Notes: a model not told the origin generated them from the letters alone. Shown: positions 22,371 through 32,516, counted from the stretch's first letter. The stretch is 64,000 nt of DNA from Sarcophilus harrisii (GCF_902635505.1 NC_045428.1:224456107-224520106), one strand, 5' to 3'. Made by a program: numbers and translations.

Positions 22371-22429
22371 TACAGATTATACCTCTTTAAAACATCTATA
22401 TATTATAGTAGTTTCTTACTTATTTTATT

Positions 22430-22545
22430 GGCTATTTCTCCATATATTACTGATGCCAAACTTCTCTGGTTTAAAAGTTCAGACAATCCCCTTTTTTCCT
22501 TCTTTGGGGCTGATTTTCACATTACAAAGTAGGAAACACTGGGAA
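22430..22545 (+). repeat. Unclassified interspersed repeat, shared with 15650-15775
   Basis: Contains gccaaacttctctggtttaa, ccttctttggggctgatttt and cacattacaaagtaggaaac, the reverse complement of the earlier copy. Confidence 0.7.
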
Positions 22546-22835
22546 TACCTTAATGTTTACTAATTAAGATATTCATTAAAGTATTAATGAAAGTAAGATA
22601 TTAATAAATTAATTAATTTGTATAAGAACAAACTAAATTGAAGGAAAACTCAGATTGAACTGTGATAACTTAACTATTACGCATTATTGACTTGTATATG
22701 CAAGCTACTAAAGAAATAAAAAAACAAACAAACTAAAAGACATTAAATGTGAAGGGCTCAAGTTCACAAAAGAGTTATTGGAAAAGCCAGGACTAGGGTC
22801 AACTTCTGATACCCATTTCCAGGATTCTTTCTGTC

Positions 22836-23085
22836 CAGAGGTATCTAAGTGGCACAATGGATAGAGCACAGAGTCTACAGTCAAGAAAGCTTGAGTTCAA
22901 ATCCAGCCTCAGATATTTAATAACTATGTGGCAATGGGCACTTAAATCCTGTCTCCCTCAGTTATCTTCATCTGTAAAATGAGCTAAAGAAGAAAATGAC
23001 AAATCACTCTAGTAACGTGGCCGAAAAATACTCCATATGGGGTTCTGAAGAATCAGGAACAAATGAAATGACTGAACAACAAATC
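22836..23085 (+). mobile_element. Mar1-type SINE, full length
   Basis: Contains aggtatctaagtggcacaat, ggatagagcacagagtctac, gagttcaaatccagcctcag, cttcatctgtaaaatgagct and atgactgaacaacaa. Confidence 0.88.
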
Positions 23086-23099
23086 TTACCTTCTGTATT

Positions 23100-23215
23100 A
23101 AAATGTAAGCTTTTTAAATATTTGACTATTTATAACTTTCTTTGTATCCCCTAAACTTAGCACAGTGCCTATTTTGTAGTAAGTCTTTTAAAAAAATATT
23201 TCCTGATTGGTTGAT
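23100..23215 (+). mobile_element. L2 LINE 3' terminus
   Basis: Contains aaatgtaagctttttaaata, tttctttgtatcccctaaac and ttagcacagtgcctattttg. Confidence 0.7.
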
Positions 23216-23439
23216 GGAAGAAATTTTACCTGGAACAGAGTGTTGTGTTCAGGGATAATGAGAGGTGGACTTGCTTAATTATAGCTGGTCAAGTAAGTTA
23301 GGACTTCAAATTTCTCATCTCAATAGTTTTAGTTTATCTGATAATTCGTGGGGCATTTTGAATTCTTGAACAAAGGAATGAAGTAATGAAAGTAGTATTT
23401 TAATTTGTCAATTTAAAAATTTATTTATCAAATACTATA

Positions 23440-23925
23440 ACAGAGCATTGTGAATTTCCACCAGCTAGCCACAATACTTGGAATTCTCTGAATCCTAGTT
23501 GCCACTTCTAATATTCTTGGCTTCCTTGAAGTCTTAGTTGAAATCCCATCTTTTTCAAGAAGTCTTTACAACTCCTTCTTTATGTTAATGTCTTCATTCT
23601 GAGGTGATCTCCAATTTATCCTAACATATGTGAGTATGTATAAAAGCATACATATAGACCCACACATACACTTATTTACTTTTCATAATATATGTATATG
23701 AACACATATATACATATGCATGTATATATCCATACATATATGTCTATATATATGAATATCTCTTCATATATATAGCTTTTTGCATTTTGTCTCTCCCTCC
23801 CCTCCCCCCTTAGATTGTGAACTCCTTTAAGACAGGCACTGTTTTTGCCTTTTTTTGCCTTTAGCACAATGCCTGGTACTTAAAAGTGATTAATGTTTAA
23901 ATGCTTGTTAACTTGACTTTGAAGA
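23440..23925 (+). mobile_element. L2 LINE 3' end with internal AT expansion
   Basis: Contains ggcttccttgaagtcttagt, tgaaatcccatctttttcaa and ttagattgtgaactccttta, agacaggcactgtttttgcc and tagcacaatgcctggtac. A TA-rich tract at about 23630-23780 has expanded inside it. Confidence 0.8.
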
Positions 23926-24009
23926 GTGACAAGAGTTTAGATATGTTGTAACTATTGTCTTCTTGAAACTTGCCATCTATTAGATAGTTTTATGACACAT
24001 AGTTAAAAG

Positions 24010-24150
24010 CTCATAAGATTATGGATTCTAAACTGGAAGGGACTAAGGCGATTTAGGTTGTTTGTTGTTGTTGTTGTTTTTAAAACAGATGTGAAAACTG
24101 AGGTCTAATTAGATTGATTTGACCATCACATAGATTAGTAAGAATATTGG
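24010..24150 (-). mobile_element. MIR/THER-type SINE fragment, antisense
   Basis: Contains ggattctaaactggaaggga and aacagatgtgaaaactgagg, interrupted by a short GTT tract. Confidence 0.55.
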
Positions 24151-24159
24151 TATTTTATA

Positions 24160-24970
24160 CCAATAGAAAAGACATTCAGAACCATATGATTTCAGATAAA
24201 GGTCATTAATGATTGGGGAGATTAGAGAAGTCTTCCAGAGGATTTCTTATTTGTTTTGAACTTTAGAAAATGAGTAGGAGTTGAACAATTGGAAACAGGT
24301 AGAAGGGCAGGGGGACATTTCATATTCTGGGATTAGGAACCCAGACAAAATAGAAGAGCATGGAGTAAAAGCAAAGAGTTCGGGTTCACAGGAGCATTAA
24401 GTGCATGAAAAACAATACTATGAAATCAGGTCAGAAATGTAGAGTAGCATTAGATTATGTATGGGTTTAAATGGGAGGATTTTGGTTGGCAATGGAGACT
24501 CATTGAAGGACTTTGAACAGAAGAATCATGCCATCTGATCTACAAATAAGGGAAATAAATATGTCACTCATCTAATAATAAATTAAGTGAGATTATGAGA
24601 GAGTGGAATCAGAAAATAGTATGCTATTGCTTTACTCCAGGTAAATCCAAGTGGGGGAGGGAGGTATATATTTGTATATTGGTAGTGAGAATAGAAAGAA
24701 GAGAAACATTTTGGAGGGAGCCTTTCAAATAATTTAAAATACAACAAAGAGGAAAGGGTCTATAATACACCAAAAATAATAAAATGAGAAATGGGGTAAA
24801 TGGTAATATCATACACAATCTTATATTCTAACAGAGGAAAGAATTTTGCATATAAATTAGAAGTCCAGAAGGAGCAGTAAATTTATGGAGAGAGAAATAT
24901 AACATGTTGGACATGTTGAATTTGAAATGGTAGAAAGATATGTGGGAAAAGAAAAAATTAATCTGCAATA
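24160..24970 (-). mobile_element. L2 LINE fragment, antisense
   Basis: It resembles the antisense L2 stretch seen elsewhere here: ggcaatggagactcattgaa, ggactttgaacagaagaatc and ggacatgttgaatttgaaat (antisense of the MSKT region). It continues after the LTR at 25552. Confidence 0.5.
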
Positions 24971-24976
24971 ATGCTA

Positions 24977-25551
24977 TGTGATAGGACTAATTTCTCCCAA
25001 GTTTCCATGAATCTCTCCTGTTCTGCCATAACATAGGTGCCCTTTGAACCCCAACCTCCACATGAGTAAAATCCTTGCCTTTCCCTCAAAATAGATTAAT
25101 ATTTCCTAAAAGATGACAAAGCTTTCCTCAGGAACTGATTGACTCTTGTCACCCTCCATATAACTTACTGGTCATTTAAAGCTATAAAAATCCCACCTAT
25201 TGGAGCAGGTAGATGGTACAGTGGATAGAGCACCAGCCCTGAAGTCAGGAGGACCTGAGTTCAAATCTGATCTCAGACACTTAATACTTCCTAGTTTAGC
25301 ACCTTGAGCAAGTTACTTAACCCCAATTGCCTCAGGGGAAAAAAAATCCCACCCATTATAAGCCTTTATGATTTTGTGAATTTCTTATGTTTCCACGCAA
25401 AATCTAAAACTAAGTGCTATAGTATCTTGCTGATATCCTTTCTGTGCTATAGCTAAGTAAACCCCTTTTGTTATAACCTACCAGTGCATCATTTCATTCC
25501 AATATCAAACTTAAATTAACTGGAGACTAACTAGTATAATGCCTGCCCCTA
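24977..25551 (+). mobile_element. Solo LTR, fossil, interrupted by a SINE
   Basis: It begins tgtgataggactaatttctc and ends cctgcccctaaca, giving the usual TG...CA limits. A TATA-like tataaaaa lies near 25183-25190. Antisense L2 sequence flanks it on both sides, so it is an insertion into L2. No internal retroviral sequence is present. The family is unknown. A SINE at 25201-25341 landed in it later. Confidence 0.55.
25201..25341 (+). mobile_element. WSINE1/WALLSI-type SINE inserted in the LTR
   Basis: Contains ggagcaggtagatggtacag, ccctgaagtcaggaggacct, the B box gagttcaaatctg and acttaaccccaattgcctca. It is flanked by a 15-bp duplication with one difference: aaaaatcccacctat at 25186-25200 and aaaaatcccacccat at 25342-25356. 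Confidence 0.92.
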
Positions 25552-25800
25552 ACAGTATAGGATGTATTAAATCTGAGAAGGACTGTTGGAATGATGGAAG
25601 TTTAGATGCTATTACCATAATCCAGGAGGTGGGTTTAGGTTGAGGAAATGAAGAGAAAGCACATAATCCATAAAGCATTACAAATAAAGAATGGTATTAT
25701 GTGAAATCTGATTCATTATGAATAGTAAAGGAAAGAAGAAACTAGGATAGTTTCTAGAATTTAAATCTTAGTCATCAGGAATTGGCACCTCTTAACGATA
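25552..25800 (-). mobile_element. L2 LINE fragment, antisense (continues 24160-24970)
   Basis: Contains tgctattaccataatccagg (antisense of the LDYCNS region) and ggtttaggttgaggaaatga. It resumes where the LTR interrupts. Confidence 0.45.
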
Positions 25801-25869
25801 CTTCATGGCCCATATGTGAGAAAATTCTTAAAGGGAACAGAGCATGATTTCTTCCTTTGAATTTGTAAT

Positions 25870-26850
25870 TTAATAATGACTGCTCCAAGTCATTATTAAT
25901 CAGAGAAATGCAAATTAAGACAACTCTAAGATACCACTACACACCTGTCAGATTGGCTAAGATGACAGGAAAAATAATGATGATTGTTGGAGGGATGCGG
26001 GAAAACTGGGACATTGATGCATTGTTGGTGGAGTTGTGAACGAATCCAACCATTTTGGAGAGTAGTTTGGAACTATGCTCAAAAAGTTATCAAACTGTGC
26101 ATACCTTTTGATCCAGCAGTGTTACTACTGGGATTATATCCCAAAGAGATTATAAAGAAGGGAAAGGGACCTGTATGTGCACGAATGTTTATGGCAGCCC
26201 TTTTGTAGTGGCTAAAAACTGGAAACTGAATGGATGTCCATCAGTTGGAGAATGGCTGAATAAATTGTGGTATATGAATATTATGGAATATTACTGTTCT
26301 GTAAGAAATGACCAACAGGATAATTTCAGAAAGGCCTGGAGAGACTTACACGAACTGATGCTGAGTGAAATGAGCAGGACCAGGAGATCATTATATACTT
26401 CAACAACAATACTATATGATGACCAGTTCTGATGGACCAGGCCATCCTCAGCAACGAGATCAACCAAATCATTTCCAATGGAGCAGTAATGAATTGAACC
26501 AACCAGGCCCAGAGAAAGAACTCTGGGAGATGACTAAAAACCATTACATTGAATTCCCAATCCCTATATTTATGCACACCTGCATTTTTGATTTCCTTCA
26601 CAAGCTAATTGTACAATATTTCAAGTCTGATTCTTTTGTACAGCAAAATAACGTTTGGTCATGTATACTTGTTGTGTATCTAATTTATATTTTAATATAT
26701 TTAACATCTACTGGTCATCCTGCCATCTAGGGAGGGTGGGAGGGTAAGAGGTGAAAAATTGGAACAAGAGGTTTGGCAATTGTTAATGCTGTAAAGTTAC
26801 CCATGTATATATCCTGTAAATAAAAGGCTATTAAATTAAAAAAAAAAACA
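25870..26850 (+). mobile_element. L1 LINE 3' end (ORF2 C-terminus, 3' UTR, poly-A), sense
   Basis: The sense strand encodes the C-terminal end of L1 ORF2. Frame 25984-26208 reads GCGKTGTLMHCWWSC ... IPFDPAVLLLGLYPKEI (compare HCWWDC and PFDPAIPLLGIYPK in human L1). A shifted frame at 26175-26432 continues NGCPSVGEWLNKLWY, MEYYCSVRND and MSRTRRSLY. One frameshift separates them near 26200. A 3' UTR follows, with cctgtaaataaaaggctatt and an A tail at about 26839-26850. The element is truncated at its 5' side. Confidence 0.92.
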
Positions 26851-26852
26851 AA

Positions 26853-27890
26853 TTATTTTTCTATATTTCATTAAATATTCCCAAATACAAATAAAACATT
26901 TTGATAATTGTTTTTGAAAATTCTGAGTTCCAGTTCTCTCTTTCTCCTGTACCTTCCCTGTCTCCAGAGAAGGCAAACAATTTGATGTTATGTGAGATCA
27001 TGAAAAACATATTTCCATAATAACCATGTTGCCAAAAATCCAACTCACTAAATAAAACAATAAGAATAAAGAAACATTTAAAAGTATGTTTCAGTCTGAA
27101 CCCAGAGTTTATCAGTTCTCAATCTGGAGGTGGATAGCATTTTTCATCCTAAATCCTTTGGAACTGTTTTAATCTGAGTAATTAAGACTTTTACAGTTAA
27201 CTATCACTAAAATATTGTTTATATTAGGTACAATGATTTATTAGTTCTGCTCTTTTCCCTTTGCATCAGTTCACATAAGGTCTTCCCAGGTGTTTTGGTT
27301 TTTTTTTTTTTTAAAACAATCCTGCTCATCATTTCTTGAAACACAATAATATATCACAATTTTTCAGGCATTCCCATCTGATGAGCATCCCTTTAATTCT
27401 AATTCTTTATTGCCACAAAAAAATTGCTATAAATATTTTTGTAAATATATATTCTTTTCTTTTTCCTTTGATCTCTTTGGAGTGCAGACCTAGCAGTAGT
27501 ATTGCTGAGTCAAAAGACATACACATTTTTACAGTCCTTTGGTCATAATTCCAAATTGTTCTCTGGAATGGTCTGCACCAAAAGTGTACTAGTGTCCCAG
27601 TTTGCCCATGCCCTCCAGCATTTATCATTTTCATTTTCTGTCATGTTAGCAAATCTGATAGTTGAGTATCTCAGAGTTGTTTTAATTTGTATTTCTCTAA
27701 TCAGTAATGATTTAGAACAATTTTTAAATATATTGATAACTTTCATTTTTTTTCTTCTGAAAAATGTCCCTTTTCTTTGACCATTTATCACCTGGGGAAT
27801 GGCTCTTATTTTTGTAAATTTAACTCATTTCCCTATATATTTGAGAAATGAGGCCTTTATCAGAGAAACTTCCTGCAAAAAATTTAAATT
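26853..27890 (-). mobile_element. L1 LINE 3' end, antisense, older subfamily
   Basis: It runs from antisense 3' UTR (ccaaatacaaataaaacatt; gcaaacaatttgatgttatg) into antisense ORF2. The minus-strand frame at 27634-27407 reads GTLVHFWC, FDSAILLLGLHSKEI. Its tail directly abuts the tail of the sense L1 before it. Confidence 0.88.
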
Positions 27891-27939
27891 GTGGTCATTT
27901 TCAATAGAAGTTTTGAAATCAATAAGCACTTTTAAGCAC

Positions 27940-28130
27940 CATAGCATAATAATACTGGCCATCACTTTTCTTGGTAAACATTCTAGAGTGGTTTTCCATT
28001 TCCTTAAACAGAAATAAGGGGCCTTGCTCAGAGTCACATGGTTAGTAATGTCTGAGACCATATTTGAACTTAGGTCTTCCTGATTTCAGGCCTAAATACT
28101 CTATTCACTAAGCTAACTAATTGCCTCCAA
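27940..28130 (-). mobile_element. Mar1-type SINE, antisense
   Basis: Contains acttttcttggtaaacattc, gagtcacatggttagtaatg and atttgaacttaggtcttcct, ending in a decayed head near ctattcactaagctaactaa. Confidence 0.82.
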
Positions 28131-28481
28131 GAGTCATTTCACTCTCTGCTTGACTGGCTTCCTCTTATTAAATGCTTATTATTTAAAAATAATTTCAGAC
28201 AGCAAGCAAGCATTTATCAGAACAAATAGGAAAGCAAATAGTTGGAGTTATACTAATGAGTACAAATGCAGAATACCTAGAATAGGGTTCTTCAATTTGA
28301 GCAAATGAAATCTTAGCTCAACAAAGGAAAGAACAATCTCATCCAAGAAGTTTTTTCTTAGCAGTCTCTGTGGGTACTGGAAATCAAAAGACATGTTGAG
28401 GACAGCTTTCTTCACATGCTTGTCATTCCAAGGAATTCCTGTTAACCATTCAAAAATTTGAGCTTCCTCACTCTTGCTATA

Positions 28482-28485
<4 letters not shown>

Positions 28486-28540
<55 letters not shown>
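28486..28540. repeat. (CT)n microsatellite
   Basis: About 27 uninterrupted CT units. Confidence 0.97.
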
Positions 28541-28544
<4 letters not shown>

Positions 28545-28814
28545 CCCCATCCCTTCTTTTTCATATTATTTCCTTCTATTTCCTTCACCACTTCAGTTCT
28601 TTCCATAAGCCTTCTTCATTGGCTCAGAGATCTCCCACCCAATTAGCAGACATCTTTCTACAAACATTATTCTAGGGCTGTCCCACCCATGCCCACCTCA
28701 GTGAAGAGGGTACTGTTGCAAATAAAGGTAATTCTAGGGCTGAGGTTAAGAAAGGCTTCAATATAGCAGATGCTTCCTGGTCTAAGCTTTGAAAGGAGGT
28801 AAGGATTCCAAAGA

Positions 28815-29040
28815 GCAACTAGGTGCTTTGGTGCATAGAATGCTGGGGTTGGAGTGAGGAAGATTCATCTTTCTGAGTTCAAATTTGGCCCTAGACTCTG
28901 GGAAAGTCAATTAACTCTCTTTACCTTAGTTTCCTCATCTGTAAAAATCTAGACAAGGAAATGGCAAACCATTCCAGTATTTTTGCCAAGAAAACCCGAA
29001 GTGAGATCATGAAGAATCAGACAGGACTTGAGTGTTTTAA
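28815..29040 (+). mobile_element. Mar1-type SINE
   Basis: Contains gagcaactaggtgctttggt, ccttagtttcctcatctgta, ggaaatggcaaaccattcca and tttgccaagaaaacccgaag. Confidence 0.85.
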
Positions 29041-29869
29041 GGGATTTTAAGACAGCAGCAAGGAGTGAATGAACTCAGGAACAGACTGATCTAAGGGAAA
29101 TGTAGGGAGTTCCTGTAAAGCCAGTGGGAAGTTTAATGGATGAGTGGTTTGTACAAACAGAAGATTGTACTATTCTTGGGTATTCTCTATGTAAACAATA
29201 CATTCATAGACTGTACTATGGGCAGAAGGAATCTCTTAAAATGGCCTGTTGTTGTAAAAGCATGAAAAGAATATTTTTGAGGTTTTTTTTCTTGTCCTGA
29301 ATCTTTCATGGGAAGGGGGGGAGGGTACAGAAGGAGGAACAAATTAAGATCTACTGAATAAAGTAGTAAATTTTTTAAAGTGGTATTATGCTGGAATTAA
29401 AAACAATATTATGACAGTTTTAAAAAGGAAAACAAGCTTATTCTAGAATTCTATTGACTAGTTCTTAATCTTGCGATTTATATTTTAAATTTATTTTAAC
29501 ATTTAAGATTTACCAGAAATGTGTTGCCTTTCAAGTAGTTAGTAGGTGTTTAATAAGTATTTCTTAAACAATATCTATTGAAATCCATTAAGAGTGGACA
29601 TAGAAAACGGATATTTTTATCTACTTTTCAGCAATGTTCTTTCTAGTCCTGGCTCTTAGGGGTCTAGGCTTCTACTTCTGAAGTTGAGAGGAGGGAGAAA
29701 TAAGAGGTAGCTGCAAACTGATTCCCAGACTCCTGAGCCACTGTTCTATAAAAGGGAAAATCCTTCAGTCCAGGAAGGGAGGAACCCAGGCTCACCATTT
29801 AGCTTCTGTTAACCCTGGGGAGCCCTTGGGACTTGGAAACCTCTAGGCACATCCTTAGCATGCTTACTG
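29041..29869. other. Unassigned gene-proximal upstream sequence
   Basis: I see no gene or clear repeat family. It has G-rich 29316-29332 and an AT-rich centre. Confidence 0.4.
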
Positions 29870-30010
29870 AACCCCCTCCTTCCTTTCATTTATAGGTAAA
29901 ATTCTGAGACTGTAACAAGGTCATACAAGTGGAATTTGGAGTCTCCGGATTGGAATTTGGAGTCTCCGGATTGGAACCCAGATCTTCCTACTACAAATTT
30001 AAAGCTCTAA
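29870..30010 (-). mobile_element. MIR-type SINE fragment, antisense, with internal tandem duplication
   Basis: The order aacaaggtcatacaagtgga, then ggaacccagatcttcctac matches antisense MIR. A 21-bp unit starting tggaatttggagtc is present twice exactly, at 29930-29950 and 29951-29971. Confidence 0.55.
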
Positions 30011-30084
30011 GGGTTTCTAAATTTAAAGGTGCACACAGAAAGTCACCAGCATTTTAAGCATGAATTCATGTTATTTGGAAAAAT

Positions 30085-30260
30085 TCATTGTTCAACTCTT
30101 GGTTTGGTCTTGGTGACCCCATTTGGGGTTTTCTTGGGAGAGATATTGGTGTGGTATGCCATTTCCTTCTCCAGTTTATTGTATAGATGAGGAAATCGAG
30201 GAAAACAGTGTCGGCTAACAAATGTCTGAGCCTAGATTTAAGATCAGGAAGATGAGTTTT
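30085..30260 (-). mobile_element. Mar1-type SINE, antisense
   Basis: Contains cattgttcaactcttggttt, gaccccatttggggttttct, atgccatttccttctccagt and aatgtctgagcctagattt. Confidence 0.85.
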
Positions 30261-31229
30261 CCAAATTTGGGCTTTTACTTTTTACCCACTTACCAAACAC
30301 TAAATGGTGATAATTAATTGTCTAAATCCCGCCTTAGTTCTCCAACCTACTGGCACTTAAGGGCATATACACAACTAAATGGAGAGAGGGTATTTAGGCC
30401 AGAATTTACCTGGGCCTTTCCCAACTCCAAAATTCCTCTTGCATACTTTAAAGTAATCTACAATTACGTTTCCTGAATCGGATTAAACCCAGTTAGAGAT
30501 ACTGATTGAGACTGTTTTTATTAAAACGTAAAATTTACTGGACAAGGATGGAGATAGGAGGGAAAGAGAAGTCTATCACATTTGTGTCAAACCTGAAACA
30601 GTGAAAAAAAAAATCCCTGCAAGCCAGATCTACCTGGATTACTGGACTTCTTCAGATATTGTTCTCCTATCTCTAAATACACCTACCAATCTACGAACCC
30701 ACAACAGGCACACCCATACTTCCCACCCCAAACATCCTCTCCAGGACAATTTAACTCCACTTTAGAGAAATTCAAAGAGGGGGAGAGGGGAAACTCCATA
30801 GCTACTTCGTTACAATTATGGAGTCTGAAGATTCAGCTGTGACCTGCAGGAAGTGACAAGGGCAAAGTTAATTGAGGAAAATTGTGGAGCATCACTAAGA
30901 GAATCAGATTTCCCCCAGTTTTCCCGACAAATAAGGATTATAAAACAAAAATTAATTTGCACCCTCTTTCCGTTGTAATGAACTTCAGTCTTCCATGTTT
31001 CCCAGAGAGGCATTCACATCATAGAATGACCGGGTTTCATAAATTGAATAAGCTTAGGGGATAACAGAGCTATTTGTCCCCGTTTCCACTTTCTCTCTCA
31101 TCTTGATAGGATCCAAACATTTTGCAACGTCCCGAGAGTCAGTTAACTAACCCTTCCTAGAAACGAAACTGAATCTTCATAAAGTTTCCAGTTATGCTGC
31201 TTCTCTCTGTCTGAGCCCACGAGTGGTGG
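30261..31229. other. Unassigned unique sequence upstream of the CpG island
   Basis: No repeat signature or gene is evident. Frames of 60-65 codons on both strands at 30816-31064 overlap each other and carry no known motif. As the nearest upstream flank of ATP10A, this is a likely place for regulatory elements, but I see no specific site. Confidence 0.4.
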
Positions 31230-31271
31230 GTTGAAGTGATGTTTTTATTCCACCGTGGAGCAGACTTGTGT

Positions 31272-31280
31272 GGGGCGGGA
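31272..31280 (+). promoter_or_regulatory. GC box (Sp1-type)
   Basis: ggggcggga in the upstream part of the CpG island. A site of this kind often occurs by chance in such DNA. Confidence 0.4.
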
Positions 31281-31586
31281 GATGGGGTCTAAGTTAGGGA
31301 TGGAGGCGGAGGACTCTCGTGTATGTTGACTCTCTGGGGCTACTGCCCGAGTTTTTAGCAGTGGAGCGGAAACTAGAGGCAGGAGTTGGAAAGTGACGTA
31401 CAGTAGCACAAGGGTTACTTTGTATGACTCCCCGGTTCGTGAAGAGACAACGGGACAGTCATTCAATCCCGCCTTCAGCTGCAACCGTGGCACCTGGGGC
31501 TGCAGCCAGCCACCCTAGTTGCAAATTTAAGAAAGAAGGAAGAAAAAGTTACAGACGAAGAGTGATCAGTCTGAAGTCAGGGTGGT

Positions 31587-31596
31587 GTGGGCGGAG
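31587..31596 (+). promoter_or_regulatory. GC box / EGR-like site
   Basis: gtgggcggag matches an Sp1/EGR-type consensus about 420 bp before the start codon. Confidence 0.4.
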
Positions 31597-31641
31597 GTGG
31601 CAGCAGCGGACGAAGGAGGGATTGTAATAGAGTACAGGAAC

Positions 31642-31695
31642 TGGGGTAGGGGGGAGAGGGAGAGGGAGGAGTGACGGGAGGAGGAGGGGAGGAGG
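31642..31695 (+). promoter_or_regulatory. G-rich purine tract with quadruplex potential
   Basis: A nearly pure purine stretch with many G runs (tggggtaggggggagaggga and onward). The G runs and short spacers permit a G-quadruplex. It lies 320-370 bp upstream of the start codon. Confidence 0.5.
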
Positions 31696-31775
31696 ACTCG
31701 TGGATCCCAATTCCCACAGAGCGAGGCGTTTCCACCCGTCTCTTCCCAAGGACTGGGAGCCCTGAGCTGAAAGTG

Positions 31776-31790
31776 ATGAAGATCACTTAA
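31776..31790 (+). promoter_or_regulatory. Possible upstream ORF (4 codons)
   Basis: ATG AAG ATC ACT TAA would be a short upstream reading frame if transcription starts before it. Between it and 32014 there is no further ATG, so the ATP10A start would be the next available. Confidence 0.3.
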
Positions 31791-31940
31791 AAGACTGGAT
31801 TTGGGAGAGTTCGGGAGGTTCACACCCAGATCTGGAGCAGGGTTGGGGGGAAGAGAGAGAGAAAAGAGGGAGAGGGAGTGTCTGCTAGAGGCTCCTGGCT
31901 GTGCTATAAGCCTGAGAAGTTGTAGCAAGTACCCGTCGGA

Positions 31941-31959
31941 CCAATTAGCTCATCATTGG
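31941..31959. promoter_or_regulatory. Paired inverted CCAAT boxes
   Basis: CCAAT at 31941-31945 on the plus strand and ATTGG at 31955-31959 (CCAAT on the minus strand), 9 bp apart and 54-73 bp before the start codon. The NF-Y consensus is partly met on both (ccaattag; accaatga on the reverse strand). Confidence 0.5.
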
Positions 31960-32013
31960 TTGGGGCCGAAGCGGGGTGTACTGGGGCAACAAGCAGGGGA
32001 AGCTCTAGACAAC

Positions 32014-32516
32014 ATGGGGAGAGACGGAGGGGCAAGAAGAAAAGAAACAACGGCAGGAGAAGGGAATCAAGGACGGGAGGAACCGAGGAGACTTCGGCAG
32101 CAGCGGCACCGGCGAAGGAGGGAGAGCAAGACCAGAACTGTGCGCTCCAACCTGCTGCCGCCCCCGGGGGGTGGGGAGCCCGATGTGACTGCGAAGGGGG
32201 CTCCCCATCGGTGGCGGCGGAATCAGGGAAGCTCCCAGTATCTGGCTGACAACCGGTTGAAGACCACCAAGTACACTGTCTTGTCCTTTCTGCCCAAGAA
32301 CCTCTTTGAGCAGTTTCATCGCCTGGCTAACGTGTACTTCGTCTTGATCGCTCTGTTTAACTTTGTGCCGGTCCTAAACGCCTTCCAGCCCGAGCTAGCC
32401 TTGGCGCCGGTGCTCTTCATCTTGGCCGTCACCGCCATCAAGGACCTATGGGAGGATTACAGTCGCCACCGCTCGGACCACGAGATCAACCACATGGACT
32501 GCCTTGTCTACTGCAG
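32014..32516 (+). CDS. ATP10A: ATP10A exon 1 (partial): phospholipid-transporting P4-ATPase, class 5
   Basis: First coding exon of a P4-ATPase flippase, which moves phospholipid (phosphatidylcholine for human ATP10A) to the inner leaflet of the plasma membrane, usually with a CDC50-family partner. Identification rests on [12 protein letters not shown] at residues 41-52 and [19 protein letters not shown] at 78-96, near-identical to remembered human ATP10A; ATP10B and ATP10D differ there. Residues 1-40 are basic and Arg-rich; the N-terminal tail seems about 20 residues longer than in human. Membrane segment 1 is about 104-124 ([17 protein letters not shown]) and segment 2 about 127-146 ([15 protein letters not shown]). 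Then comes [12 protein letters not shown]. The start is the only in-frame ATG after the stop at 31777, in strong context (A at -3, G at +4). The exon has 167 full codons and ends in phase 2 after CAG. The catalytic domains lie in later exons outside the window. Confidence 0.95.

Noticed and set aside
31549-32319. Several minus-strand frames of 66-120 codons over the promoter and exon
   Set aside because: They are low-complexity Ser/Pro-rich antisense readings of purine-rich promoter DNA and of exon 1. None has a recognised domain.
32014-32516. ATP10B or ATP10D as the identity of the flippase exon
   Set aside because: ATP10D as recalled reads NNRIRTTKYTLLNFVPRNLF and lacks [12 protein letters not shown]; the match to ATP10A is far better across the tail and both membrane segments.
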